From Trichopria drosophilae (lineage: Eukaryota; Arthropoda; Insecta; Hymenoptera; Diapriidae), in assembly GCA_030407085.1 (NCBI GenBank), contig CM059585.1, forward strand, positions 12,517,001-12,581,000: a stretch of DNA of 64,000 bases. Reading direction: 5' to 3'. Positions 11,956-22,500 of this stretch are shown piece by piece. The translations under genes were made by a program, and so were the position numbers. Every line of letters begins with the position of its first letter. Within the stretch, counting starts at the first letter, position 1. The notes under the pieces are model-generated. The model was not told the DNA's origin, made no database searches, and was given only the letters and a program-made list of their open reading frames with translations.

Positions 11956-13356
11956 TTAAAAGTCCATCACTCTCCTTCTCTTCGGCGCTCTTCCATTTCC
12001 TGCCATGTCATTTCTGATTGTCCTCTTCGATTCCCAGAATTGGTCTTGATGGTCGGTTGACCTATAAGTATTCATACGTTGAGGATGTTGGAGAGGACTG
12101 TTTGGTCTACCGTAAGATGTATATGCGTCTCTTTGGAAATTCGAAGAGTAAGGATTTTGTTGCATAGAATCCGAATACGGCCTAATGTTGTCCTGACTCA
12201 TGTATTCATCAGGGGCTTCCCTTTCCATGTATGTGGCAAACTTATTCATAAATGAGCTACTTCTAATCTTCTTTCCCCAGAAACGAACTTCACCATATCG
12301 ATAGTTTATTAGGAAGTTTCTTTGTCTTAGTTTTTCGAATGACATATCGTCGACTGTTATAGTGAGTCGTGCTATTCCTCGATCGTTATTCCTGCTTAAA
12401 AGATACCATGCTGAAGTATCCAGATCATTCTGTCCCTCTATCAGTCCCCATATTTTAGGTGTATCGTGTTCTGCACTTTGAGGAAAACGTGCGGTAACTA
12501 TTTTTTTAGTAGGGAGATCCGCCTTGTTTACCAATCGTATTTCGACTCCTTGAAAAGGATTTAGACGATACAAATTGTCGTTCAACCATGCCACTGTCTG
12601 ATTACCTTTGCACAGTAGCATCATCCATCCGGCTTTATGTCTACAAGCAAAGAAGTGTGGCTTAAGCGGCCCAGCCCGTCGTTCCAATATTACATCCATA
12701 AGTGTTTCTTCTAAATCCTCCAATTGTGCTTGTGTAAAGGTTTTTCGTGGATAATCGTAGGGCATGATCCCTATACGAACCGATCCTGGCACTCTCTGGC
12801 TGTTTGCGCTAAGTTTAGGACGACCAACAATGCCTTCCTTTTTCGGTATCTCTTTCGCTTTCTTTGGTTGTGATGCGATCTTATCATTTATAATCTGCCG
12901 AGCGTCTCTGATCACTGGACCACCTTCGATTTTGAATGTATTTGATTCACCTCTGTGAGGCATTTTTTCCAAACTAAGACGTCGAGCTTCTTCGACGGAG
13001 CATCCTTGTTTGAGGTGCCATTTGAACCTCTTCTTTCTTGCGTTGCTCATTCTGACTCGTTCCTTAATTTTAGGAGCAGCAGGTGTTTTCTTCTCGCTGG
13101 AGAGACTTAGGGCCATGTTGAGCAGCCCTTCAGTTTCTTCGTCAGAATGTTGTTTATCGTCTTCTTCGTCATCAGATTGTTGGACGTTATTGGGGGAACC
13201 TGGTTGCTCCTCTTGAACGTCGGTTTTTGAAGAATCTGAGGGCTCTTCAGCCCTTTCAGAAATTTCCAATTCTACCACGTCTGCGGTATGTTCGACAGAA
13301 GGACTTTCGTCCTTTACTGTTTCAAAATCATTAGTTGTATTATTAGTTTCATCCAT
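11956..13356 (-). CDS. DUF4780-type protein (466 aa), probably element-derived
   Basis: Single open frame. I chose the Met at 13356 (AAAATGG context, starting MDETNN), because the 36 extra residues available upstream to 13464 translate a GC-rich leader. Residues 1 to about 90 are acidic and Ser/Glu-rich; next comes a basic helix (SNARKKRFKWHLKQG, then CSVEEARRLSLE) typical of the N-terminal part of these proteins. Then a globular block of about 190 residues (from VRIGIMPYDYP through LPTKKIVTARFPQSAEHDTP and KIWGLIEGQN to YRYGEVRFWGKK) has the spacing of DUF4780. The C-terminus is Gln/Ser/Tyr-rich and ends in a nuclear-localisation-like RAPKRRRV. DUF4780 proteins are commonly multicopy in insects and often travel with retroelements. 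No reverse transcriptase follows here, so this is either a domesticated gene or an isolated ORF1-like copy. Molecular function unknown. Confidence 0.7.
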   Translation of the reverse strand: MDETNNTTNDFETVKDESPSVEHTADVVELEISERAEEPSDSSKTDVQEEQPGSPNNVQQSDDEEDDKQHSDEETEGLLNMALSLSSEKKTPAAPKIKERVRMSNARKKRFKWHLKQGCSVEEARRLSLEKMPHRGESNTFKIEGGPVIRDARQIINDKIASQPKKAKEIPKKEGIVGRPKLSANSQRVPGSVRIGIMPYDYPRKTFTQAQLEDLEETLMDVILERRAGPLKPHFFACRHKAGWMMLLCKGNQTVAWLNDNLYRLNPFQGVEIRLVNKADLPTKKIVTARFPQSAEHDTPKIWGLIEGQNDLDTSAWYLLSRNNDRGIARLTITVDDMSFEKLRQRNFLINYRYGEVRFWGKKIRSSSFMNKFATYMEREAPDEYMSQDNIRPYSDSMQQNPYSSNFQRDAYTSYGRPNSPLQHPQRMNTYRSTDHQDQFWESKRTIRNDMAGNGRAPKRRRVMDF

Positions 13357-13369
13357 TTTTAATCCCACG

Positions 13370-13680
13370 AGTAGTAAGGGTCTGAAAGGGTCGAGCCGAC
13401 GCAGCCCTCTTACGCCGGTAAGGCTAAAATTGAAACCAGAGGTCGCCCGGTATCTGGAGTCCACATACTATTGGCCGAATTTGCCCCTTCGACCTTGCAG
13501 GTTTCAGCGTATGTCGTACCACTTTACCGTCGGGGTGTGCTCGAAGCACTGTGCTTGGTCCGCGGGGTGTGATCACCCTAACCATCGACTGGACACAAGT
13601 CCGGTCGAATGGCCGTTCCCCTATCCGCCACCTGGGGACGCGCCGGGTCGCTTGCAAGGCACAAGTTTTCCCGGTTATTT
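13370..13680 (-). promoter_or_regulatory. GC-rich leader upstream of the DUF4780 ORF
   Basis: About 300 bp clearly richer in G+C than anything around it. On the minus strand it contains CCCAGGTGGCGGATAGGGGA followed by ACGGCC, and it leads straight into the DUF4780 start. It looks like a 5' UTR or internal promoter of the type carried by non-LTR elements, but that is inference from composition and position. Confidence 0.4.
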
Positions 13681-13826
13681 TATACTTTTACATTACACAT
13701 ATTAAAAAAAAATATGTGCAATGAAAGTGAAATATTCATGTCGAGACAGTTTAATAAAAAACAGTCTGACTGAATGATTAACAAGGTTTTCGATTCGTGT
13801 AATATTTTTTACTTATAGGCAATTAA

Positions 13827-16263
13827 CCCATTAACGCCTGAAATGACAATTTTTATACTTCATTTTCAATCAAGTATTTCGTATCAAAATCAAAGTTGAA
13901 AACAATTGAGAGGTGCGTATCCTACTGTTTTCAAGGTCGCTCTTCAAGATTCCGAGGTCAAAATTGAGTTTCAGCCATCAAAAATTACAATATGGCGCCG
14001 AATATGAAAAAAATTTCCAAAAAATTGGGAATTTTTTATACTTATCAATTTTTTTCGAGCTATTACAATATTGAAATTTTATTGAAACTCTGAACAAAGG
14101 TGAACAAAATACTTCAATTTTAAGGAAAAATTTTACTTTTCTACCCTACATCATTGTAACGACCTCAAAATGGCGTCAACAATGAAAATGTCTTTGAGAA
14201 ATTTCTGGACGCTCTAACTCAAAAACTACCAACTTTTTAAAAAAAATGCCCAGAATGAAAAGTTCTTAACATTCATCAAGCGATATAGTGGAATTTTTTC
14301 AAAATTTTTGTGATGACATTTTGAGAATTTTTTTTTTCAACATTTTTTTCAAAATCATACTATAATATTTGAAATTCATTTCCTCGAAAACTATCAACTT
14401 TTCGAAAAAATTGCAAAGAACAAATAACTCTTAGAATTCATCAGAGAATACACTAAATTTTATTCAGAATTTTTTGTAAATAAATTACAATTTTGAAAAA
14501 AGTGTTGGAAACAAATGTCTCAAAATGTCATCAAACAAATTTTGATGATCAAAAATGCCCAGAATGAAAAGTTCTTAACATTCATCAAGCGATATAGTGG
14601 AATTTTTTCAAAATTTTTTCAAAATTTGTTGACGACATTTTAAGACATTTTTTTTCAAAATTTTGAGACATTTTGAGACATTTTTTTTTTTAATTTTTTG
14701 ATGACATTTTGACATTTTTTTTTCAAAATTTTTTGATGACATTTTGAGACATTTTTTTCAACATTTTTTGTTGACATTTTGAGACATTTTTTTTCCAACA
14801 TTTTTTGATGAGATTTTGAGACATTTTTTTTCATGACATTTTGTGACTTTTTTCAATATTTTTTGATGACATTTTGAGACATTTTTTTTCAACATTTTTT
14901 GTTGAAATTTAGAGACATTTTTTGATGAGATTTTGAGACATTTTTTTTCATGACATTTTGAGACTTTTTCCAAATTTTTGATGACATTTTGAGACATTTT
15001 TTGTTGAAATTTTGAGACATTTTTTTTCAATATTTTCTGTTGACATTTTGAGACATTTTTTTTCATGACATTTTGAGACATTTTTTTTTAACATTTTTTG
15101 ATGACATTTTGAGACATTTTTTGTTCAAAATTTTTTGATGACATTTTGAGACATTTTTTGTTCAAAATTTTTTGATGACATTTTGAGAAATTTTTTTTCA
15201 AAATTTTTTGATGACTGAGACATTTTTTTTTCAACATTTTTTGTTGAGATTTTGAGACTTTTTTTCAACATTTTGAGACATTTTTTTTCAACATTTTTTG
15301 TTGAGATTTCGAGACATTTTTTTTCAACATTTTTCAACGTTTTTTTTCAACATTTTTTGTTGACATTTTGAGACATTTTTTGATGACATTTTGAGACATT
15401 TTTTTTCAAAATTTGTTTGATGACATTTTGAGACTTTTTTCAAAATTTTTTGATGACATATTGAGACATTTTTTTTCAAAATTTGTTTGATGACATTTTG
15501 AGACTTTTTTCAAAATTTTTTGATGACATATTGAGACATTTTTTTTCAAAATTTGTTTGATGACATTTTGAGACGTTTGTTTTCAACATTTTTTTCAAAA
15601 TTGTAATTTATTTACAAAAAATTCTGAATAAAATTTAGTGTATTCTCTGATGAATTCTAAGAGTTATTTGTTCTTTGCAATTTTTTCGAAAAGTTGATAG
15701 TTTTCGAGGAAATGAATTTCAAATATTATAGTATGATTTTGAAAAAAATGTTGAAAAAAAAAATTCTCAAAATGTCATCACAAAAATCTGAAAAAATTCC
15801 ACTATAATTCTCCATTAATTCTAAGAACTTTTCATTCTTAGCATTTTTTTATAACAGCATGTAGTTTTTGAGTTAGAACGTTCAGAAATTTTTCGAAGAC
15901 ATTTTCATTGTTGACGCCATTTCGAGGTCGTTAGAATGATGTGGGGTATAAAAGTAAAATTGTTCATTAAAATTGAAGCATTTTGTTCACCTTTGTTCAG
16001 AGTTTCAATAAAATCCCAATATTCTAATAGCTCGAAAAAAATTGATAAGAATAAAAAATTCCCAATTTTTTGGAATTTTTTTAAAAGTTCGGCGCCATAT
16101 TGGAATTCCTGATGGCTGAAACTCAATTTCGACCTCGGAATCTTGAAGAGCGACCTCGAAAACAATAGGATATGTACCTTTCAATTGTTTTCAACTTCGA
16201 TTTTGACATGAAATACTCGATTTATAATGAAGTATAAAAAATGCCATTTCAGGCGTTAATGGG
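13827..16263. mobile_element. PiggyBac-like fold-back element, ~680-bp arms, TTAA duplication
   Basis: The left edge is TTAA then CCCATTAACGCCTGAAATG; the right edge is CATTTCAGGCGTTAATGGG then TTAA. The arms stay recognisably complementary for about 680 bp (13827..14510 against 15590..16263), with matching landmarks such as GGTCGCTCTTCAAGATTCCG on both. The loop is a low-complexity array. No transposase, so non-autonomous. 2.44 kb, between Polr1H and the DUF4780 gene. Confidence 0.85.
14620..15590. repeat. Degenerate tandem array of GATGACATTTTGAGACATTT units
   Basis: Around 25 to 30 imperfect units of 30 to 38 bp, each GATGACATTTTGAGACA followed by a T-run and TCAAAATT or TCAACATT. It forms the loop of the fold-back element. 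Lysine- and Gln-rich peptides read through it on the minus strand are artefacts. Confidence 0.85.
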
Positions 16264-16379
16264 TTAAATAAATTTATGCACATACATATGTAAAAACTAA
16301 ATACTTTTTTTACCATGCATTAATAAGTGTTGGTACAAAAGGAAAATATAAAAATGAGAGTGTTTTATTAATAAAGTTA

Positions 16380-16385
16380 TTTATT
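16380..16385 (-). terminator. Candidate poly(A) signal of Polr1H
   Basis: AATAAA on the minus strand, about 190 bases beyond the Polr1H stop; another copy lies at 16364..16369. Confidence 0.4.
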
Positions 16386-16575
16386 TCTTTGCAAGCATAG
16401 GAGTACAAGTAACAACACTAAATATTCTAATAATAAACAGAAGGATTTCAGTTCTACAGTGGAGTGCGCTTTACTTTACATGGGCCAAGTAGAAAATAAA
16501 TTTTGAAACTTATGCTTAACTATGCTTTTGTTGGATAATAAATAAATGAACAAACGAGTGTCGTTGATGTCATTT

Positions 16576-19500
16576 TTATGAATTTTCCGTCTCTTTGAAT
16601 CTAAAAAATTGTGTAGAAAAGAGCAAAGTTAATACGGTAAACATATTTCGTTTTTCTCTTACGAATAACATGGTAAATAATGTATGTACGTACTTGCACT
16701 TTGTACATGTAAAAAATACTGTTTGACCTTCATCAGCGGAACGTAATTGTAATGTCGCGTAAGACATTTTATTGTTCGAGCATTGTGGACATTTTCGCTC
16801 GACAATCGGACCATCAGACTCCTTACTGGTGTCGTTCTTCTGTGCGACCATGTCAAGAGTGTCTTTTTCATTAAATTTGACAACATACGATATTGCCATA
16901 TCTCCGTATGCTACAAGTGTAAGAAATATTTAAAAATATTTTTTGTGTATAAATTTACTATTTAATTTATCTTTAATTTTGTATTAAATATTTAAACAAA
17001 ATAAAATTTACTTTAGAAGAAATTCTTAGATGTTTTATCCTTTATTCATTAGGATACTTCATCATATTTTGATATTTTCCTTCAATTTTCATTACTGTTC
17101 AAGTAATCTCAGGTAAAGAATGTAGCATAAATGATGAAATCCATGCATTTGGTTCAAATTGGAAATTAAATTTATTTGAAAATATTCTAGATATAAGCAA
17201 CAAATAAACACATTTAAATTTCTTGACATAAACAATGCATGCAGATAGTTTAATACAGTAGGACCTTTCTTATTCTAATTAGTAAAGTTTTTCAAGCTGG
17301 CGCCGACCTCTCTTATTCTAATTTTCCCCTTACCCCCACTTACTTTGCTTGCGAGCTTGTGATTCGTGGACAATATTTTTCGTTGACTTTTCGTGTGATA
17401 GTGGGAGAAGACTTGTGGGGGAACAATTAGAATAAGAGAGGTTGGACAATTAGAATAAGAAAGGCAATTAGAATAAGAGAGGTTCGAATAAGAAAGGTCC
17501 TACTGTATAATAAAATTGTATAAAAAGGAAAGAATTATGCTTATAATACAATCAGTTTCAGCTGGAGATTAGATGTAAATGATATGAATGTGGTTCAGTA
17601 CGATCGAAAAAGTATATGGAATCGATATTTTGTATTCTGTTTCTTTCTAGTGGCGTATTAATTATTCGAGATTCTTATTCAAGATTCTTATTCGTTTTTA
17701 TACTATTTTAAACGACCTGTAATAACAGAATTGAATTGATTTGATCTTATACGATACAATTTTATTACACCTTTTTGAATAGTTATTCATAATTTTCCGA
17801 CTATGTAGTTATTAATAATTAATTTAAATGATCTATAAAGGTTGTTGAAACGGAAAAACTTGGCACTTTTTTCATTCTAAAGCTTCCATATCGAAAACAG
17901 TGCAAGATGCACTAAAAATGCACTTAAACTTTTTTGTAGAGTACAAAATTTCCTACAAAAAAGTCAGCGAGGGCCCTAGACTAAAGTTAATAGCTTAACC
18001 ACGAGCAACGATGGAATATGCTTCATATTTTACAAAAATTCTAAAATATTCATAATTAACTTGCAAGACAAAATTCCAGCGTTATTCATGGATAATCTAT
18101 TAACTTTAGACTAGGGCTCTTGCTGACTTTTTTTTAGGAAATTTTGTGCTCTATAAAAAAGGTTCAGTGCATTTTTAGTGTATCTTGCACTGTATTCGAT
18201 ACGGAAGCTTTAGAATGAAAAAAGTACCAAGTGTTTCCGTTTCAACAACGTTTATAGATCATTACAAATAATTATTAATAACTATATCGTCTAGAAATTA
18301 TGAATAAATATTCTCAAAGCTGCACTCAAATTGGATCTGTTTATAAAAATTTTCTCTTTAACGAATTCGAATTGTAACCGTCATTTCAAATTCGTCAGAA
18401 TCTGTGCGGTAACTACTACTTCCCAAAGTGCTGTCGCATTGACTTAAAATTTCTTTGAGCGTATGTCCATGTACCCTAGCGGAAATGAAATTCGTACAAA
18501 AATGTACAGAAATGTGCACAAATGTGCAGAAACGACAGGAAATGAAAGATATCGTATAAAAATAAATATAAATTTTATGGGCTCTGCCTATCGCTTGAAA
18601 AAAAAAAATTAAAAATTTCTTCTTTCTTTCTTTTTCATGAATTTAAAGACACTATCACTTTTTAAAATTGAAAACATACAGAACAAATTTTTTTAAATTA
18701 TAAATAATAAAACTTAAAATTCTTTAAAAAATATATACAAAAAGCTAAAAATTAACTTTAAAAGACTCAACGTTTCGAACCTCTCGGGTCCCTGTTTTTG
18801 TATATATTTTTTATAATTAAAAAAAATTTTTTTTGTATGTTTTCAATTTTAAATAAAGTCTTAATTTTAAAAAGTGATAGTGTCTTTAAATTCATGAAGA
18901 AGGAAGAAAGAATAAATTTTTTTTTTCAAATGATAGGCAGAGCCCATAAAATTTATATTTATTGAAGAAATCAAGCCTATCTTAAAATCGTATAAAAATG
19001 TTTTTTTTTTCGGCAAATTCAGAAATTTTGTACACTTTTGTACGTTTTTGAGCGATTTTGTACTTTTATGTACATTTTTGGCGCTGTATACTGGACTTGA
19101 CTTTTAACACGAATTATTTTCTGATGGAATCTGAGCCGTGATATGCCAAGACGTATAAATGTACAGAAATGTATGAAAACGTATGAAAACATACAAAAAC
19201 GTTTCAAAACGTACAGAAATGTATGAGAATGTACAAAAACGTTTCAAAACGTACAGGAATGTCTGAAAACGTTAAAAAATGTATGAATACGTACAGAAAT
19301 GTGAAAAAACGTACAGAAACGTACGTAAGTGTATGCATATGTACAAAAATGTGAGAATGTAATGAAAAAAAAAATTAAATAAAATAAAATGCGAGATAGA
19401 AAAAGTACGAAAATGTTCAGAAACATAAGAAACTGTACATAAATATACATAAACGTACCAAATCGTACGGAAAGATACGAAAGTGTACAAAATGTCCGAA

Positions 19501-22500
19501 TTTGCCAAAAAAAAAAACACATTTCGTACGATATCCTACATTACTGTACATTTTTGTACGTTTTCCTATGCTTTTGTACCTTTCTTATTTCCGCTGGGGT
19601 AACACACAGTTCTTATAAGAGAAAGCTATCTTTGCTTTTACGACTTGTGAGAAAGTTTTCGTATGATAATACGCGTGAATCTAATATTCGACTAATCACT
19701 TGCGTATGCAAAAACATAAAATAAACTGAAATTAACTTTCAGTACATCATTATCTTCAAATGGATGCTGCCGTATAGAATTGTATGATTTCGTAGGAGAT
19801 TAGATTCTTAGGGACGAAGAGACATAAAAACACCACATTTATTTTCATACGATTCAATGCGAAAGGGAAAGGACTCGTCATGCGATGGGAGTTCATTTAG
19901 TTTAATTATTGAATGAATTTCATTCCATGCAAATTATTATAAAGAGGCCATATACCAAAAGTAAATGTTAATCACGATTGTTTCATGTGTTAAATATGCA
20001 ACGTGACTTACAAAAGAACAGAATTTCTTAAAATTGTTACTTTACGTTTCAATTTGTAAGTGATCTAATTTTGAAAACCAACATTTGAAAGAAACATTTC
20101 AATACAGTAGCAGATTAAAGAATAAAATCCTAATATTTTAGAAGATAATTGCAGTAGCAAAGATTTAATTCTACAAAAAATAGACAACAAAAAACACTGC
20201 ATTGTACTCATTGTACGTCATGGCTATTTAAAAACAGTAGGTTGGTTCTCTACACTCGATAATGTGGTACTTACGAATATAAACTAAGAAAAGCATGCAA
20301 TACACAGAAAGAAATTTTTGCTTCATACAATAAGCAACTGTTTGCCGTACGGGTTCTGATAAACGTAAAATGGCGATTAAAATTCGAAAACGTTAAGAAA
20401 GGAAATTTTATGGAAAAGGACACTTATTACATTTTTGAAAATATGTATTTATAATTTCTAGACAATTTAGTTATTAATAATTATTTGTATTGATCTGTAA
20501 ACATTACTAAAAGTGAAAAATGCTGGTACACTGTGAAAAGTAAAAATAAAATTATATTTCTAAAGTTTTTACAGTTTTGTTGAAATTTCTTATTATTTTC
20601 GTAGTAAAATTACAATTTCCATAGTAAAATTACAATTTTCTTGTAAAAGTCACTCGAAAATAGAGGAAAATTTACCATAAACATGTAAAATTTACAATGG
20701 AAATGTAAATTTACATCACAAGTGGAAATAAAAATATGATCGTGGTAATTTTACATTGATTGTGTAATTTCAAAAAATGTAATTTTACATCGTCAGTGTA
20801 ATTTTCCATAGTTTTTCACGTAAAAAAAAAAACACAGAGAATGTAAAATTACAAGCGCACTGTAAATTGAACTAGGCACTTGCATCTGCTCCTCTCTCTC
20901 CTCACCAAAAACCGACCAACGTCTTATTTACAGTACACATGTAAAATCACATCTGTAATGTAGGAATTTTACCTCAGTGCTGTAAATTTACCATGATTTT
21001 CGCTGGTATTTTAGTTTCTGCTATTTCACTATAAAATTACATGGAAATTTTTTCACAGTGTAGTTTTTGCATTCTAAGGCTTCCGTATTAAAAAACAGTG
21101 CAAGATACACTCAAAATATACAAAACCTTTTTTTGTAGAGCGCAAAATTTCTTACAAAAAAGTCAGGAAGGGCCCTGGTTCAAAGTTAATAGGATGTCCA
21201 CGAGCAATGATGGAATATGTATCATATTTTACAGAAGTTTTAAAATATTCATAAGTTAAATTGTAAGACAAAATTCCAGCTTTATACGCTGCTAACATAT
21301 TAACGTTTGACCATGGCATGTACTGACTTTTGTAGGAAATTTTGTGCTCTACAAAAAAGGTTCATTATGTTTTCAGTACATCTTGCTGTTTTCTTTTCGG
21401 AAGTGTAGAATGAAAAAGTGCCATTTTTATCACTTTTAGCAAAATTTGCAGATCATTACAAATAATTAGTAATAACTAAATTGTCTTACATAGCCTTGAA
21501 GAGGACTCATATAAGAGTCGAAACATTGCTAATTATTTATTTATTATTTATTACAAAACCCTCCAAATTATTGACCCTTGTATTTTTTTTCTTCTAATTT
21601 TTATTAAACTCAACCATTTTTAATTTTTATTCTTTATTTGATTGAAAAATACTAAAATTATTTCAATACATTAAACTAAATTGTCTAGAAATTATGAATA
21701 AATAATCTAAAAGATGTAATAAAAGTGTACTTGTTCATAAATTTTCCTTTCTTAAAGATTTTGAGTTTTAAGGTAGTTAGACCCCAGGATATAATATGTT
21801 AGCGAAAATATTTTAATAACACTTCCAGGAATAACATTTTTATTATGCATGATATTGTGACAGAGTTCGGGCATTATTTTTCTTGAAAAAAAATTGAAAC
21901 TTGCAAAAATAATTTGATAACCAACTTTTCTTAGCGACTCAAATTTTCTTCTTATTTTCATTCAAAACTTTTCTAAAAATGAATGGATTTCAATGAATGA
22001 CGGCTTATTTTTTCAAGAAAAAGATTCTCTACAACTTCACCGAATGAATTTCTTAAATTTCTAAAACTAGGGTCAAATATCTCGAATTATTAAAAAAAAT
22101 ATATATTATTTTTTAACTTTTCTGAATAATTTTAGTGATCAGGCAAAAAAATTTGAGAAATTTATTCGGCTCGATTTCAACCAACTTATTGTATGGTAAA
22201 ATTATAAAGTGTTGTAAAATTCCTAACCGCCAAAGATAAAAACCCATCGTTACACTGTAAAAAATCGTAATGAAATTGTCCACATATAATGGTAATTTTA
22301 CAAGCTCGTAATTTCCCTACAATTAATATAGTAAATTGACCTACGTATAACGGTAAATTTTACAAGCTTGTTGTAAATTTACTACATTAAGCGTACAGAA
22401 ATTACAACAAACTTGTAAAATTACCTTTATACATGGGTTATTTCATTACGGATTTTTTACAGTGTACCTTCTGCAATATTACGAGCCTTTGTAATTTTAT

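Larger units (their letters stand above)
20446..21700. repeat. Palindromic element family A, second copy, interrupted twice
   Basis: Same family as 17778..18318 (shared GTGCAAGATACACTCAAAA and AGTCAGGAAGGGCCCTGG landmarks). It is split by the CACTGTGAAAA element 20529..21060 and by the insertion 21487..21673, so it is older than both. Confidence 0.7.

Noticed and set aside
14758..15337. Lys/Gln-rich frames on the minus strand
   Set aside because: Translation of the T-rich tandem loop of a fold-back element.
16576..16899. 107-codon unspliced reading of the Polr1H end
   Set aside because: It reads through a 93-bp intron; splicing at GTACGT and TTTTAG restores the conserved CKFKETENS end.
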